This document shows positions 16,087-25,001 of a stretch of 64,000 nucleotides of DNA, in pieces. The position numbers and the translations under genes were made by a program. Under the pieces are notes generated by a model. The model had not been told where the DNA came from. It saw only the letters and a list, made by a program, of their open reading frames with translations, and did not search any database. This DNA is from Acidovorax sp. (GTDB lineage: Bacteria; Pseudomonadota; Gammaproteobacteria; Burkholderiales; Burkholderiaceae_C), in assembly GCF_021287135.1 (NCBI RefSeq), contig NZ_JAJTBB010000015.1, positions 55,977-119,976 on the forward strand, given 5' to 3'. How positions within the stretch are numbered: position 1 is the first letter of the stretch; every line of letters begins with the position of its first letter.

Positions 16087-17766
16087 TCAGTCGTTGCCGG
16101 GCTGCAGTGATCGGATGCGCTCCACATGGGCCAGCAGCGAGCGCTGGGCCACCGGCCACATGCGCGGCGGCACGTCGTCATACGCGTGGCGCACCCAGTC
16201 TTCCACGCTGCCCTCGGGCAGCGCCTGCAGGGCGGCCAGCACCTTGGCCTCGCGCGCCAGGCGGTGGGCCTTCAGGCGGGCGATGGCGCCGCGGGCGTCG
16301 CCGATCACGTAGCCGTGGGCGGGCAGGATGAACTCCACGCCCTGCGCGGCGCACAGGGCGTCCAGCCGGTCCAGCGAGTCCAGGTAGTCGGCCATGTTGC
16401 CGTCCGGCGGGTCCACCACCGTGGTGCTGCCGTTCAGGATGTGGTCGCCGCTGAACAGCAGGGCGTCTTCCACCAGCAGCAGGCACAGGTGGTTGGCCGC
16501 ATGGCCGGGGGTGTGGACCACCTGCAGGGTATGGGTGATTTCGCCCTCTGGTCCTTTGCCCGAAAGCGCGAGCAGCTCATTATTTTGTAGCGCCCTGTCG
16601 GGCGTGAACTGGCTGGCCGCGCGCGCAGTGGGGGCCGAGGGCAGGCCCAGCACGGGCGGCCTGGTGCGGCCGGCTTGCACGCACAGCGCCTGCAGCGGCG
16701 CCGCTCCGGGCGCATGGTCGGGGTGCGAATGGGTGCACACGATCATGCGGATGTCGCCGCCCGCTGCGCGCCAGAGCTTGTCCAGGTGGTCGGCATCGGC
16801 CGGGCCGGGGTCGATGGCGATGTAGCCCGTGGCCGGGTCGCCCACCAGGTAGCTGTTGGTGCCCGGGCCGGTCATCACGCCGGGGTTGGGTGCCGTCAGG
16901 CGCTGCACGTTGCGCAAGAGCGGCACCGGGCGCTCGGTCTGCCAGTCCAGCGGGTGCGCGATCTGCCCGTCGGGGCACACCAGGGCCAGCTCGCCGTAGG
17001 GCAGGTCGCCTTCCATGTAGCGCGCCTCCTTGCCGGCCAGGGTGCCGGCGCGGGGGCAGCTGGTCCACAGCGGCTGCTCGTCGGCCAGCGCGTCGAACAC
17101 GGCCTGCGTGGTGGCAAACGCGGCCAGCCGCTGCAGCGTGCGGATGGTCGGGAAGATCATGAAGAACTGCCCCGCCTCGTGCCGCGCCAGCGCGTCGGCG
17201 GGGCGCACCCACACGGGCTCGAACTGCTCGGCTTCGTCGGCCACGGGCTCCTGGCCTGCGGGCATGCGGGCCACCAGGAAGGGCACGTCGAAGCGGCGCG
17301 GCAGGTCGCGGTCGGTGGTCCAGTGGGCCAGCAGGAACACGCTGTCGGCCGCCAGCCGCAGGCCCCGCGCGCTGCATTGCGCCACGAAGGGCTGGTGGCG
17401 GTCGAGGGCGGCGATGTTGCTCGCGTCGGCCCAGCGCCCGTCGGCCGCATGCCGCGCCAGCAGCACGCCCAGTTCCTCGAAGCTTTCCCGGATGGCGGCG
17501 ATGGCCTGCGTCAGGTGCAGGTCGCTCTGCGTGGGGCGGCGGTCGGCCGCGGCGTGGGTTTCGGGCGCGGCGTCCAGCGCGTCGATGCCGCCGCCGGGGA
17601 ACACGTAGGCGCCCGGTGCAAAGCTGGCCTGGTCCGAGCGCCGGGTCATCAGCACCTCGATGCCCCCCTGCGCGTCGGCGGCGTCGCGCAGCAGCAGCAC
17701 GGTGGCGGCGGGGCGGGGCGCGACGGGCTCGCGGTGGGGGTGCAATTGTTGGCGGGAGCGGGGCAT
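16087..17766 (-). CDS. NUDIX hydrolase fused to a metallo-beta-lactamase-fold hydrolase
   Basis: The 559-residue product has two enzymatic halves. Residues 15-235 are NUDIX-like, with GGGID at 58-62 and RESFEELG at 93-100, although the spacing inside the NUDIX box is long. Residues 290-540 are a metallo-beta-lactamase fold of the LACTB2/glyoxalase II type, with THSHPDHA at 345-352, HTPGHAANH and SGDHIL. The reaction is unknown; coupled clearance of CoA or acyl compounds is speculative. Residues 391-410 are encoded by an interspersed repeat. Confidence 0.8.
   Translation of the reverse strand: MPRSRQQLHPHREPVAPRPAATVLLLRDAADAQGGIEVLMTRRSDQASFAPGAYVFPGGGIDALDAAPETHAAADRRPTQSDLHLTQAIAAIRESFEELGVLLARHAADGRWADASNIAALDRHQPFVAQCSARGLRLAADSVFLLAHWTTDRDLPRRFDVPFLVARMPAGQEPVADEAEQFEPVWVRPADALARHEAGQFFMIFPTIRTLQRLAAFATTQAVFDALADEQPLWTSCPRAGTLAGKEARYMEGDLPYGELALVCPDGQIAHPLDWQTERPVPLLRNVQRLTAPNPGVMTGPGTNSYLVGDPATGYIAIDPGPADADHLDKLWRAAGGDIRMIVCTHSHPDHAPGAAPLQALCVQAGRTRPPVLGLPSAPTARAASQFTPDRALQNNELLALSGKGPEGEITHTLQVVHTPGHAANHLCLLLVEDALLFSGDHILNGSTTVVDPPDGNMADYLDSLDRLDALCAAQGVEFILPAHGYVIGDARGAIARLKAHRLAREAKVLAALQALPEGSVEDWVRHAYDDVPPRMWPVAQRSLLAHVERIRSLQPGND
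16533..16592 (-). repeat. Interspersed repeat inside the NUDIX-MBL gene
   Basis: The minus strand reads CTACAAAATAATGAGCTGCT, CGCGCTTTCGGGCAAAGGAC, then CAGAGGGCG. This is a GATAGCTGCTTGCGC-family copy with the alternative left end CTACAAAATAATGAGC, also seen at the end of murC. It is read in frame as residues 391-410 (RALQNNELLALSGKGPEGEI) in the lactamase-fold half. Confidence 0.7.
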
Positions 17767-17782
17767 CGGGCCATTATCGGGC

Positions 17783-18985
17783 TCAGTGCGCCGCGGGCAC
17801 GGGGCGGCCGCTGCGGGCCGGGATGCCGCCGCGCCGGTCCAGCACGCCGCTGCAGTGCGTGAGGCCCAGCGCCACCAGCACCACCAGCGCCCCGATCCAG
17901 GGCGTGTGCATCAAGCCCCAGTGCGTCACGATCTGGCCGCCGGCCCAGGCGGCGCCGGCAATGCCCAGGTTGAAGGCCCCGATGTTCAGGCCCGAAGCCA
18001 CGTCCACCGCCCCGGGCGTGCAGCGCTCGGCCTGCTGGACCACATAGACCTGCAGCCCCGGCACATTGCCGAAGGCCACCGCACCCCACAGCAGCACGGT
18101 GCCCACCACCAGCCAGGGATGGGGCGCGGTGAACTGCAGCAGTAGCAACACGGCGGCCAGCAACGCAAAGAGGATGCGCAGCGCCGGGATGGGCCCCAGG
18201 CGGTCGGCCAGGCGGCCCCCCCACAGGTTGCCCGCGGCCACGGACGCGCCGTACACCAGCATCACCCAGCCCACGGCGCCCGCACTGAAACCCGCAATGT
18301 CGGTGAGGATGGGCGCCAGAAAGGTGAAGGGGATGAACGTGCCGCCGTAGCCGATGGCCGTCTTGGCGTACACCAGCAGCAGCCGCGGCTCGGCCAGCAC
18401 GCGGGCCTGCTGGCGCAGCGTGGCGGGCGGGGTGTGCGCAATGCCGCGCGGCACGAACAGCGCGCTGCCGGCGAAGGCCAGCACGCCCAGTGCCGCCACG
18501 GCCAGGAAGGTGTCGCGCCAGCCGAAGTGCTGGCCGATGAAGGTGCCCAGCGGCACGCCCGTCACCAGGGCCACCGTGAGGCCGGTGAACATGATGGCAA
18601 TGGCGCTGGCGGCCTTCTCGCGCGGCACCAGGCCGGTGGCAATGGTGGAACCGATGGAGAAGAACACGCCGTGCGCCAGCCCGGTGAGCACGCGCGCGGC
18701 CACCAGCGCGGCATAGCTGGGGGCCTGCCAGGCCAGCAGGTTGCCGGCGGTGAACAGGGCCATCAGTGCCAGCAGCAGCGTCTTGCGCGGCACGCGGCTG
18801 GCCAGCGCGGTGAGCACGGGCGCGCCCACGGCCACTCCCAGCGCATACAGGCTGACCAGCAGGCCCGCCGACGGCAGGCTGATGGCCAGATCGGCCGCCA
18901 CGGTGGGCAGCAGGCCCACGATCACGAATTCGGTGGTGCCGATGGCAAAAGCGCTGAGCGTCAGCGCGAACAAGGCAATGGGCAT
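17783..18985 (-). CDS. MFS transporter (drug/metabolite:H+ antiporter type, AraJ/YdhP-like)
   Basis: A 400-residue protein with twelve predicted membrane helices. The DHA1-family start (FAIGTTEFVIVGLLPTVAADL) and the motif-A-like loop ASRVPRKTLLL are present. It is expected to export a small molecule across the inner membrane. The ATG at 18985 has a GGAG 9 bases upstream, so the longer frame to 19114, which crosses the divergent promoter, is rejected. It is divergent from a LysR gene that probably controls it. Confidence 0.87.
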   Translation of the reverse strand: MPIALFALTLSAFAIGTTEFVIVGLLPTVAADLAISLPSAGLLVSLYALGVAVGAPVLTALASRVPRKTLLLALMALFTAGNLLAWQAPSYAALVAARVLTGLAHGVFFSIGSTIATGLVPREKAASAIAIMFTGLTVALVTGVPLGTFIGQHFGWRDTFLAVAALGVLAFAGSALFVPRGIAHTPPATLRQQARVLAEPRLLLVYAKTAIGYGGTFIPFTFLAPILTDIAGFSAGAVGWVMLVYGASVAAGNLWGGRLADRLGPIPALRILFALLAAVLLLLQFTAPHPWLVVGTVLLWGAVAFGNVPGLQVYVVQQAERCTPGAVDVASGLNIGAFNLGIAGAAWAGGQIVTHWGLMHTPWIGALVVLVALGLTHCSGVLDRRGGIPARSGRPVPAAH

Positions 18986-19073
18986 GAAAGCACTCCTGGT
19001 GGAAACGCCCGGAGTGTGGTCCCTTGGTCCTTGTAGAAAAAGTAGTGAATCAGCAGAATATACTTGCGCGGCA

Positions 19074-19086
19074 GTCAATAATTGAC
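19074..19086. promoter_or_regulatory. Palindrome between the MFS and LysR genes, candidate operator
   Basis: GTCAAT-A-ATTGAC is a perfect 13-bp dyad in the 134-bp divergent gap, and a TATACT box lies just upstream at 19059-19064. A second short dyad, GTCCC..GGGAC, lies at 19097-19112 next to the LysR start. Binding by the LysR product is inference. Confidence 0.45.
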
Positions 19087-19119
19087 GGTGCGGAGGGTCC
19101 CCGGCAAGGGACAACCATC

Positions 19120-20004
19120 ATGAAAACCACCCTGGAAGAGCTGCAGGCCTTTGTGGCCGTGGTGGAAAGCGGCTCCCTCACCGCAGCCGCCGAGCGCCTG
19201 GGCCAGACGGTTTCGGGCACCAGCCGGGCGCTGGCGCGGCTGGAGAAGAAGCTGGACACCACGCTGCTGCGCCGCACCACGCGCCGCACCGAGCTGACGG
19301 AGGAGGGCCAGGGCTTTCTGCTGCGCACGCGCGCCATCCTGGCCTCCATCGAAGAGGCCGAAGAGCACCTGGCGGCCCGCCGCCAGCAGCCCGCGGGCCG
19401 GCTGCGCGTCAACGCCGCCACGCCGTTCATGCTGCACGCCGTGGTGCCCCTGGTGCCGGCGTTTCGCCGCGCCTACCCGCAGATCACGCTGGAGCTGGAT
19501 ACGGACGAGCTGAACATCGACCTGCTGGCGCGCCGCACCGACGTGGCCATCCGCATCGGCCCGCTGCGCGACTCCACGCTGCATGCGCGGCCGCTGTGCA
19601 CCAGCCGGGTTCGCGTTCTGGCCAGCCCCGCCTACCTGGAGGCCCGCGGCAAGCCGCGTTCCGTGCAAGACCTGGAGCGGCACACCCTGCTGGGCTTCAC
19701 GCAGCCCGAATCGCTCAACCGCTGGCCGCTGCGCGGCGCCCATGGCGACGAGTGGCCCGTGGCCCCGGCCCTGACCGCGTCCAGCGGCGAGACCCTGCGC
19801 CAACTGGCGCTGCAGGGGGCGGGGGTGGTGTGCCTGTCGGATTTCATGACCGCGGCCGACCGCGCGCGCGGCGACCTGGTGCAGGTGCTGGCCCGGGAGA
19901 CGGTGGACGTGCGCCAGAGCATCAGCGCGGTGTACTACCGCAACACGCAGCTGGCGGCGCGGATCGCGTGCTTTCTGGATTTCCTGCAGGAGCGCCTGGG
20001 CTAG
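19120..20004 (+). CDS. LysR-family transcriptional regulator
   Basis: A 294-residue regulator with the winged helix-turn-helix at 1-60 (LEELQAFVAVVESGSLTAAA) and an effector domain of the CrgA/AaeR type, including DVAIRIGPLRDSTLHARPL. It starts at 19120 rather than at 19024, because the earlier frame crosses the promoter region and adds non-conserved residues. The stop codon TAG lies in the CTAGGGATCC that flanks the downstream MITE-like element. It is divergent from the MFS gene. Confidence 0.9.
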   Translation: MKTTLEELQAFVAVVESGSLTAAAERLGQTVSGTSRALARLEKKLDTTLLRRTTRRTELTEEGQGFLLRTRAILASIEEAEEHLAARRQQPAGRLRVNAATPFMLHAVVPLVPAFRRAYPQITLELDTDELNIDLLARRTDVAIRIGPLRDSTLHARPLCTSRVRVLASPAYLEARGKPRSVQDLERHTLLGFTQPESLNRWPLRGAHGDEWPVAPALTASSGETLRQLALQGAGVVCLSDFMTAADRARGDLVQVLARETVDVRQSISAVYYRNTQLAARIACFLDFLQERLG

Positions 20005-20175
20005 GGATCCTCTGCACCAATCGTCGCGCCGTGTGCATCTGCGGCCTCGGGCGGTCTGCTGCGTTGCAAATCCTCGCAATAGCTGCGGCTATTGCTGCGT
20101 TTTGCGCCTTGCAGCCCCTCCCGATCCGCAGTGCCCACTTGCCGCTCGATTCGTACAGAGGTTTCCTAGGGATCC
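20001..20175. mobile_element. MITE-like non-coding element with terminal inverted repeats and a 10-bp direct flank
   Basis: CTAGGGATCC occurs at 20001-20010 and again at 20166-20175. Just inside, the left end CCTCTGCACCAATCG and the inward-reading right end CCTCTGTACGAATCG match at 13 of 15 positions. The interior contains the palindromic AATAGCTGCGGCTATT and no plausible coding sequence. The structure fits a small non-autonomous transposable element with a target duplication. No transposase is present in the window. Confidence 0.65.
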
Positions 20176-20204
20176 GGCCGGGGCCGCTGCCGCCCAGCGC
20201 CGGC

Positions 20205-20402
20205 TCAGCGCAGCGCGCGCAACTGCTGCAGCCGCTGCAGCACGGCGTCGATGACGGCGCCGGCCCCCTCCAGCTCGCAGCTCCACAGCATCTCCAGCAG
20301 TTCGATCAGCGCGATGGCATCACTTTCCTGCAGGGCTGCCTGGGCCGCGGCCTGAAGGTTGCGCGCGCCCAGGTCCTCCAGTACGTCGACGGTCAGTCCC
20401 AT
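20205..20402 (-). CDS. Small acidic hypothetical protein
   Basis: An open frame of 65 codons with a good GGGAGA ribosome-binding site 5 bases before the ATG. The protein is helical in character (LEDLGARNLQAAAQAALQES and IELLEMLWSCELEGAGAVID), acidic, and without membrane segments. I recognise no family. It follows the glutathione transferase in the same direction, about 105 bp away, and ends next to the MITE-like element. Confidence 0.5.
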   Translation of the reverse strand: MGLTVDVLEDLGARNLQAAAQAALQESDAIALIELLEMLWSCELEGAGAVIDAVLQRLQQLRALR

Positions 20403-20508
20403 GGGTTCTCCCTGTTGAGAAAAAGGGGGTCATGGTAGGTGGCAACCGGTGCTGCGGCAGCCCCGCCGACCTGATCGAAATCAAACGCGCATGAAAAAGC
20501 CGGGTGCT

Positions 20509-21213
20509 TCAGGCGCGGGCCGGAATGCCCAGCCCCCGGGCCACGGCCGGGCGGGCGACAAAGGCGTCCAGCACCCGCTGCACTTCGGTGAACTGCCCGA
20601 ACTCCACGAGGTCGCCAGCGCCGTAGAAGCCCACCAGGTTGCGCACCCAGGGGAAGATCGCGATGTCGGCAATGGTGTAGCGGTCGCCCATCACCCACGG
20701 GCGGCCCTGCAGGCGCTGGTCCAGCACCTTGAGCAGGCGCCGGGACTCGGCCACGTAGCGGTCGCGGGGGCGCTTGTCCTCATAGTCCTTGCCGGCGAAC
20801 TTGTGGAAGAAGCCGAGCTGCCCGAACATCGGGCCCAGGCCGCCCATTTGCCACATCACCCACTGCAGGGTCTCGTAGCGCCCGGCCGTGTCCTGCGGCA
20901 GCAGTGGGCCCGTCTTGCTGGCCAGGTACACCAGGATGGCGCCGGATTCGAACAGCGCCAGCGGCTTTCCGTCCGGGCCGTTGGGGTCCAGGATGGCCGG
21001 AATCTTGTTGTTGGGGTTGAGCGAGAGGAACTCGGGCGAGAGCTGGTCGTTGGTTTCAAAGCTCACCAGGTGGGGCTCATAGGGCAGGCCCAGCTCCTCC
21101 AGCGCGATCGACACCTTCACGCCGTTGGGCGTGGGCAGCGAGTACAGCTGGATGCGGTCCGGATGCCGTGCGGGCCATTTGCGGGTGATGGGGAAGCTGG
21201 CGATATCGGGCAT
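20509..21213 (-). CDS. Glutathione S-transferase (YghU/YfcG, Ure2p-like type)
   Basis: A 234-residue protein with an N-terminal thioredoxin-like domain. It has IQLYSLPTPNGVKVSIALEE near residue 20, SLNPNNKIPAI, and the ESGAILVYLA glutathione-binding motif. A helical C-terminal domain with DRYTIADIAIFPW follows. Members of this group act as disulfide-bond or peroxide reductases rather than classical transferases. The ATG at 21213 is preceded by a GGA and fits the family start better than 21252. Confidence 0.87.
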   Translation of the reverse strand: MPDIASFPITRKWPARHPDRIQLYSLPTPNGVKVSIALEELGLPYEPHLVSFETNDQLSPEFLSLNPNNKIPAILDPNGPDGKPLALFESGAILVYLASKTGPLLPQDTAGRYETLQWVMWQMGGLGPMFGQLGFFHKFAGKDYEDKRPRDRYVAESRRLLKVLDQRLQGRPWVMGDRYTIADIAIFPWVRNLVGFYGAGDLVEFGQFTEVQRVLDAFVARPAVARGLGIPARA

Positions 21214-21433
21214 GGCAGGGTCCTTCGGTGGGGGCTTTCGGTGGCGGTGCAACTGGAAGACACGAGCCTAATTCCAACCCAAAAGGCCGGTGTTGCCCAC
21301 GGACATCACGCGGGCAGCAGAGGATCGCCAGTGCACGCGCCACCACGGCGCCCCGACGTGGCAGCGGGGCGGTCAGCGGCCCGCCCTGCCCGATGGCAGC
21401 GGCGCGCCCCCGGCCCCACCGGGTCGGCTCGGC

Positions 21434-23893
21434 TCAGCGGGCTTGGGGCCGGCGCAGGCGCCGGCCGCTGACCAGCGCCAGGAGGCTCGCCAGCAGCATC
21501 AGGCCCCACTGCGAGAGGGTGGGGATGTTGTTGGCGGGGGCGTAGGCGGGGCCGCTGGGGTCGATGATGACCCGGTTCTGCGCCAGGTCATCGTCGCCCG
21601 CGCCTCCGTCGGTCAGCGTCAGCGTCACCGTGTTGCCGGCGATCACGGCCCCTGGGTACGGGTACCAGTGTGGGCTCGGGTTGGCGTTGGTGCGACCGTA
21701 TTTCATCCACACCGTGCCAGGAGGCAGGGCGGCAGGGTAGGTCAGGGTGACCGTGGCGGAGGTGCCGGGGTCGCCGCTGATGAGTCTGATGTCGAACAGG
21801 CCGTGCGGGAAGATGAGGTTGGGCGGTGGCGCGATACTGGGCGATTTGGGGTGCCCCGTGAGAGGTATGAACCCGCCGGAGGCGACTTCATCCACGACCC
21901 ACTGATTGCCGCTCACGGAAGCCCGGCCGTCGCCGCTGCCGCTGCCGGTCGGGGCGTTGGGCGCCGAGCACGATGCGGCAGCACCGCCGGCGGCGCCACT
22001 GCAGGTCCACGTCCAGGGGTTGCCCTCCTGCACGGCACTGGCTGTTCCCTCCGCGCACAGGTTCGCTGCGGGTTTGAACAGGGCCGCCAGGTTGGCCGCG
22101 GTGCCGCAGGCGCCGTCGACGCGGGTCACCGCGTGCAGGTCCACCGCATTGCCGTTGATGACGGCCTCGAAGTCCACGTTGCTGCAGTCGTCCGTGACGA
22201 CGAAAGTGCTTGCGCTGAGGTTCGTGCTGGTGATGACGCCAGGGATGGTGCTGCCGGTGCCAAGGTTGCGGCACGAGGCAGCATCTCCTGTCACCACGTC
22301 GATCTTGGACCCGGCAGGCAGTGTTGCGGGGCCGCTCACCTGCAGCTTGCCAAATTGCGCGCTCGCATTGATGTGGGTGCGTACCGTGCCGGTGGACGCT
22401 GCGATGCCCTGCGCGTAGCTGCCGGCGATGGTCGAGGTGGTGTTGGCCGGCAGCGAGAGCACGCCGGCGTTTTGCACGGCGGTGCTGCCATTGATGTGAA
22501 GCGCTCCGGAGATTGTTCCGGTGGATTGGTTGCTGATCTGGGCGAGCAGGGCGGCGCTGTCGGTCTGCAGCGCAACGCCTGCGCCGGTCAGGGTCCCGGA
22601 GTTGGAGAGGGTCCCGCCGCTGGCGCTGGCCACGTAGATGCCGGTTCCGGACGGGCCGGCGGCAGAAATGGAGCCGCTGTTGGTGATGTCTACCGCCCCG
22701 CTGGCTTTGGTGCTGATGCCGCTGGCTCCGGTGATGGCAGCGCTGTTGTTGACGGTCACGGTGCCGAGAGTGGTCTCGGCATGGATGCCGTAGTCGTCCG
22801 GGGCGTTGATCTGGCCGCCAACCTGGTTGGTCACCGTGACATTCCCCGACGTGTCCGCCGCCGCATGAATGGCGCCGTACAGGGGCAGCGCGCGGCCACC
22901 CACGTCAGGGATGGCGGGATTGTTGTGGGCGGTCAGCGTGCCGCTGTTGGTCACCGTGATGGCGCCATTGTCCGTGGCCGCCTGGATGGCATGGTCGTCG
23001 TCGGCCGTCACCGTGCCGCTGTTGGTGATCTCGACGCTGCCCAGTGGCGACCAGGCAACCAGGCCTTGCCGCGTGGTTGACGCGATGATCCCCTGGTTGT
23101 CAATGGACGCGAGTCCGTAATAGTTGATAGCGCGTGCGCCTGCCAGATAGGCCTGCACCACGGCGCCAGCCGTGTTGGTGATGCTGGCGGTAAAAGGGAC
23201 CGGCGCGGCATTGTTGCTGTCACCATTCTCGGCATACAGACCGCGGTAGCCGTGCGAGGTCACCGCGCCCCGGTTGGTCAGGGTGGCGTTGCCCAGGTTC
23301 GTGACCGCGTTGATGCCGTCGGGGGAGTTGCTGCCGGGGCTGAAGGTCTCGATGATTCCCGCAGAGTCCACCACGATGTGGCCCGAGGTGTCGTTGCGCA
23401 CCCAGACACCCCCGAAACCGTCGGTGGAACTGATCTGGACCATGGGGTCCACGGTGACGGAGATGTTCCGGTCCGCCTTGTAGCTTTGGCTGATGACCGA
23501 GCTGTAGTCTGGCGTGGTCAGGGTGGTCGCACCCTGAATGTTCAGCGTTTGGTTGTAAGGGCCGCCCGTGGTGTCGTAGATGGGCGGCGGGCCGGCGCTG
23601 AGCAGATTTTCCGCGACAGTCAGCGCAACGCTTTTGGCCGTGTGGTCAGTCACCGTCAGTACGCTGACGCTGCTCGAAGCATCGCTGGTGAAATGGACTG
23701 TATTCCCCGCTCCGGAGTCGCAGATGGAGGTCACGAACGTCCCGGTCGCGGTGCAGGTGGCATAGGCCAGGGTCGGCGACAAGGCCAGCAAGACAGCGGC
23801 CTGGACGGGGGTGCGCCACCCTTGTTTGGCGGCGATGCGGTGGGGCGCTCGGACAGGCATGGGCAGGAACGGGTGTGAAGGCAGCACAGGCAT
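21434..23893 (-). CDS. Large exported beta-helix-like protein with choice-of-anchor U domain and IPTL-CTERM sorting signal
   Basis: The product is about 819 residues. A signal peptide ends near Ala45. Residues about 50-520 are Thr/Ser/Gly/Asn-rich repeats of the type VTNSGTLTA and ITNSGTVTADD, like the passenger helices of autotransporters. A Cys-containing module (DGACGTAANL through PWTWTCSG) and a choice-of-anchor-U-like domain (FPHGLFDIRLI, DGGAGDDDL) follow. The end is NNIPTLSQWG, a hydrophobic helix and an Arg cluster, the IPTL-CTERM signal. It has no beta-barrel. It is probably cell-surface or matrix protein processed by an exosortase-like system encoded elsewhere. The start is uncertain (23860 and 23998 are alternatives). 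Confidence 0.82.
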   Translation of the reverse strand: MPVLPSHPFLPMPVRAPHRIAAKQGWRTPVQAAVLLALSPTLAYATCTATGTFVTSICDSGAGNTVHFTSDASSSVSVLTVTDHTAKSVALTVAENLLSAGPPPIYDTTGGPYNQTLNIQGATTLTTPDYSSVISQSYKADRNISVTVDPMVQISSTDGFGGVWVRNDTSGHIVVDSAGIIETFSPGSNSPDGINAVTNLGNATLTNRGAVTSHGYRGLYAENGDSNNAAPVPFTASITNTAGAVVQAYLAGARAINYYGLASIDNQGIIASTTRQGLVAWSPLGSVEITNSGTVTADDDHAIQAATDNGAITVTNSGTLTAHNNPAIPDVGGRALPLYGAIHAAADTSGNVTVTNQVGGQINAPDDYGIHAETTLGTVTVNNSAAITGASGISTKASGAVDITNSGSISAAGPSGTGIYVASASGGTLSNSGTLTGAGVALQTDSAALLAQISNQSTGTISGALHINGSTAVQNAGVLSLPANTTSTIAGSYAQGIAASTGTVRTHINASAQFGKLQVSGPATLPAGSKIDVVTGDAASCRNLGTGSTIPGVITSTNLSASTFVVTDDCSNVDFEAVINGNAVDLHAVTRVDGACGTAANLAALFKPAANLCAEGTASAVQEGNPWTWTCSGAAGGAAASCSAPNAPTGSGSGDGRASVSGNQWVVDEVASGGFIPLTGHPKSPSIAPPPNLIFPHGLFDIRLISGDPGTSATVTLTYPAALPPGTVWMKYGRTNANPSPHWYPYPGAVIAGNTVTLTLTDGGAGDDDLAQNRVIIDPSGPAYAPANNIPTLSQWGLMLLASLLALVSGRRLRRPQAR

Positions 23894-24107
23894 TTCCTCT
23901 CTGGGGGGCAAAGGCGGGAGCGAGGCGGGAGGGGCGCTCCCCGGGCGTGCCCTGGGCGTGCCCTGGGCGGAAGGTGAATAGTCGTAACAATATGGCATAA
24001 AAAGTATCTTCCGGCCAGCCTGAAAAGCACACGGGGCTCTGCGTCCTCCGGCCAGTTTTTCAACACCGCGCCGCCGGCCTGGCTGGGTGGCTGGATAATC
24101 AGGCCCT

Positions 24108-25001
24108 ATGAAGATTCGCTTCACCAAGATGCAGGGCGCGGGCAACGATTTCGTCGTGCTCGACGAGACCGCCGGCCCCCTGGGCCTGTCCGCGGCCCAG
24201 TACCGCTTTCTGGCCGACCGCCACTTTGGCGTGGGCGCCGACCAGATCCTGACCGTGCGGCCGCCCAGCCCCGGCGCAGTGGCCGACGGCGTGGACTTTG
24301 AATACGTGATCCACAACGCCGATGGCGGCGAGGTGGAGCAGTGCGGCAACGGCGCGCGCTGCTTTGCGCGCTTCGTGCACGACCGGGGCCTGACCGGCAA
24401 GGACACGATCCGGGTGCAGACCAAGAGCGGCGTGATCTCCCCGCGCCTCACTGGCGACGGCCGGGTAACGGTGGACATGGGCAGTCCGCGGTTCGAGCCC
24501 GCCAAGGTGCCGTTTGACGCGGCGGGCCTGGTGCCCGTGGCCCAGGGTTCGGGGCAAAAATGGCCGCTCGCGCTGGATGGACAAGCGCAAGACGCTATTG
24601 TTTTGGTGGCAGTCGTCTCCATGGGCAACCCGCATGCGGTGCAGCTGGTGGACGACGTGGACACGGCGCCGGTGGCACAGACGGGGCCGCTGATCGAGCG
24701 CCATGCCCGCTTTCCGCAGCGCGTGAACGCCGGCTACCTGCAGATCGTGGACCGCAGCCATGTCCGGCTGCGGGTGTTCGAGCGGGGCGCGGGCGAAACG
24801 CTGGCCTGCGGCACGGGCGCCTGCGCGGCGGTGGTCTCGGGCATCCGCCTGGGGCTGCTGGACACCACCGTGGACGTGCAGACCCGGGGCGGTCGCCTGA
24901 CCATTGCCTGGAGCGGCCGGGAGGCCGACTCCGTTTTCATGACCGGCCCCGCCACTACCGTGTTCGAAGGCCAGATCGACATTCCCGACACCCCCGTATG
25001 A
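24108..25001 (+). CDS. dapF: Diaminopimelate epimerase
   Basis: A 297-residue PLP-independent racemase that converts LL- to meso-diaminopimelate for lysine and peptidoglycan synthesis. The two catalytic cysteines lie in [16 protein letters not shown] and in [10 protein letters not shown]. It is longer than the roughly 274 residues usual for the family. The excess falls around residues 149-168, which are encoded by an interspersed repeat. The stop overlaps the start of the DUF484 gene (ATGA), opening a dapF-DUF484-xerC operon like that of E. coli. Confidence 0.95.
   Translation: MKIRFTKMQGAGNDFVVLDETAGPLGLSAAQYRFLADRHFGVGADQILTVRPPSPGAVADGVDFEYVIHNADGGEVEQCGNGARCFARFVHDRGLTGKDTIRVQTKSGVISPRLTGDGRVTVDMGSPRFEPAKVPFDAAGLVPVAQGSGQKWPLALDGQAQDAIVLVAVVSMGNPHAVQLVDDVDTAPVAQTGPLIERHARFPQRVNAGYLQIVDRSHVRLRVFERGAGETLACGTGACAAVVSGIRLGLLDTTVDVQTRGGRLTIAWSGREADSVFMTGPATTVFEGQIDIPDTPV
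24553..24612 (+). repeat. Interspersed repeat inside dapF
   Basis: AAAATGGCCGCTCGCGCTGG, ATGGACAAGCGCAAGACGCT, then ATTGTTTTGG follows the left arm, loop, right arm and T-rich tail of the GATAGCTGCTTGCGC family. It is translated as [20 protein letters not shown], between the conserved catalytic-domain motifs. It uses codons that are rare in the surrounding DNA. Confidence 0.65.

Noticed and set aside
23998-24664. Upstream extension of the IPTL-CTERM gene into the dapF region
   Set aside because: It would run antisense through dapF and across an AT-rich promoter-like gap. The signal peptide sits near 23890-23760.
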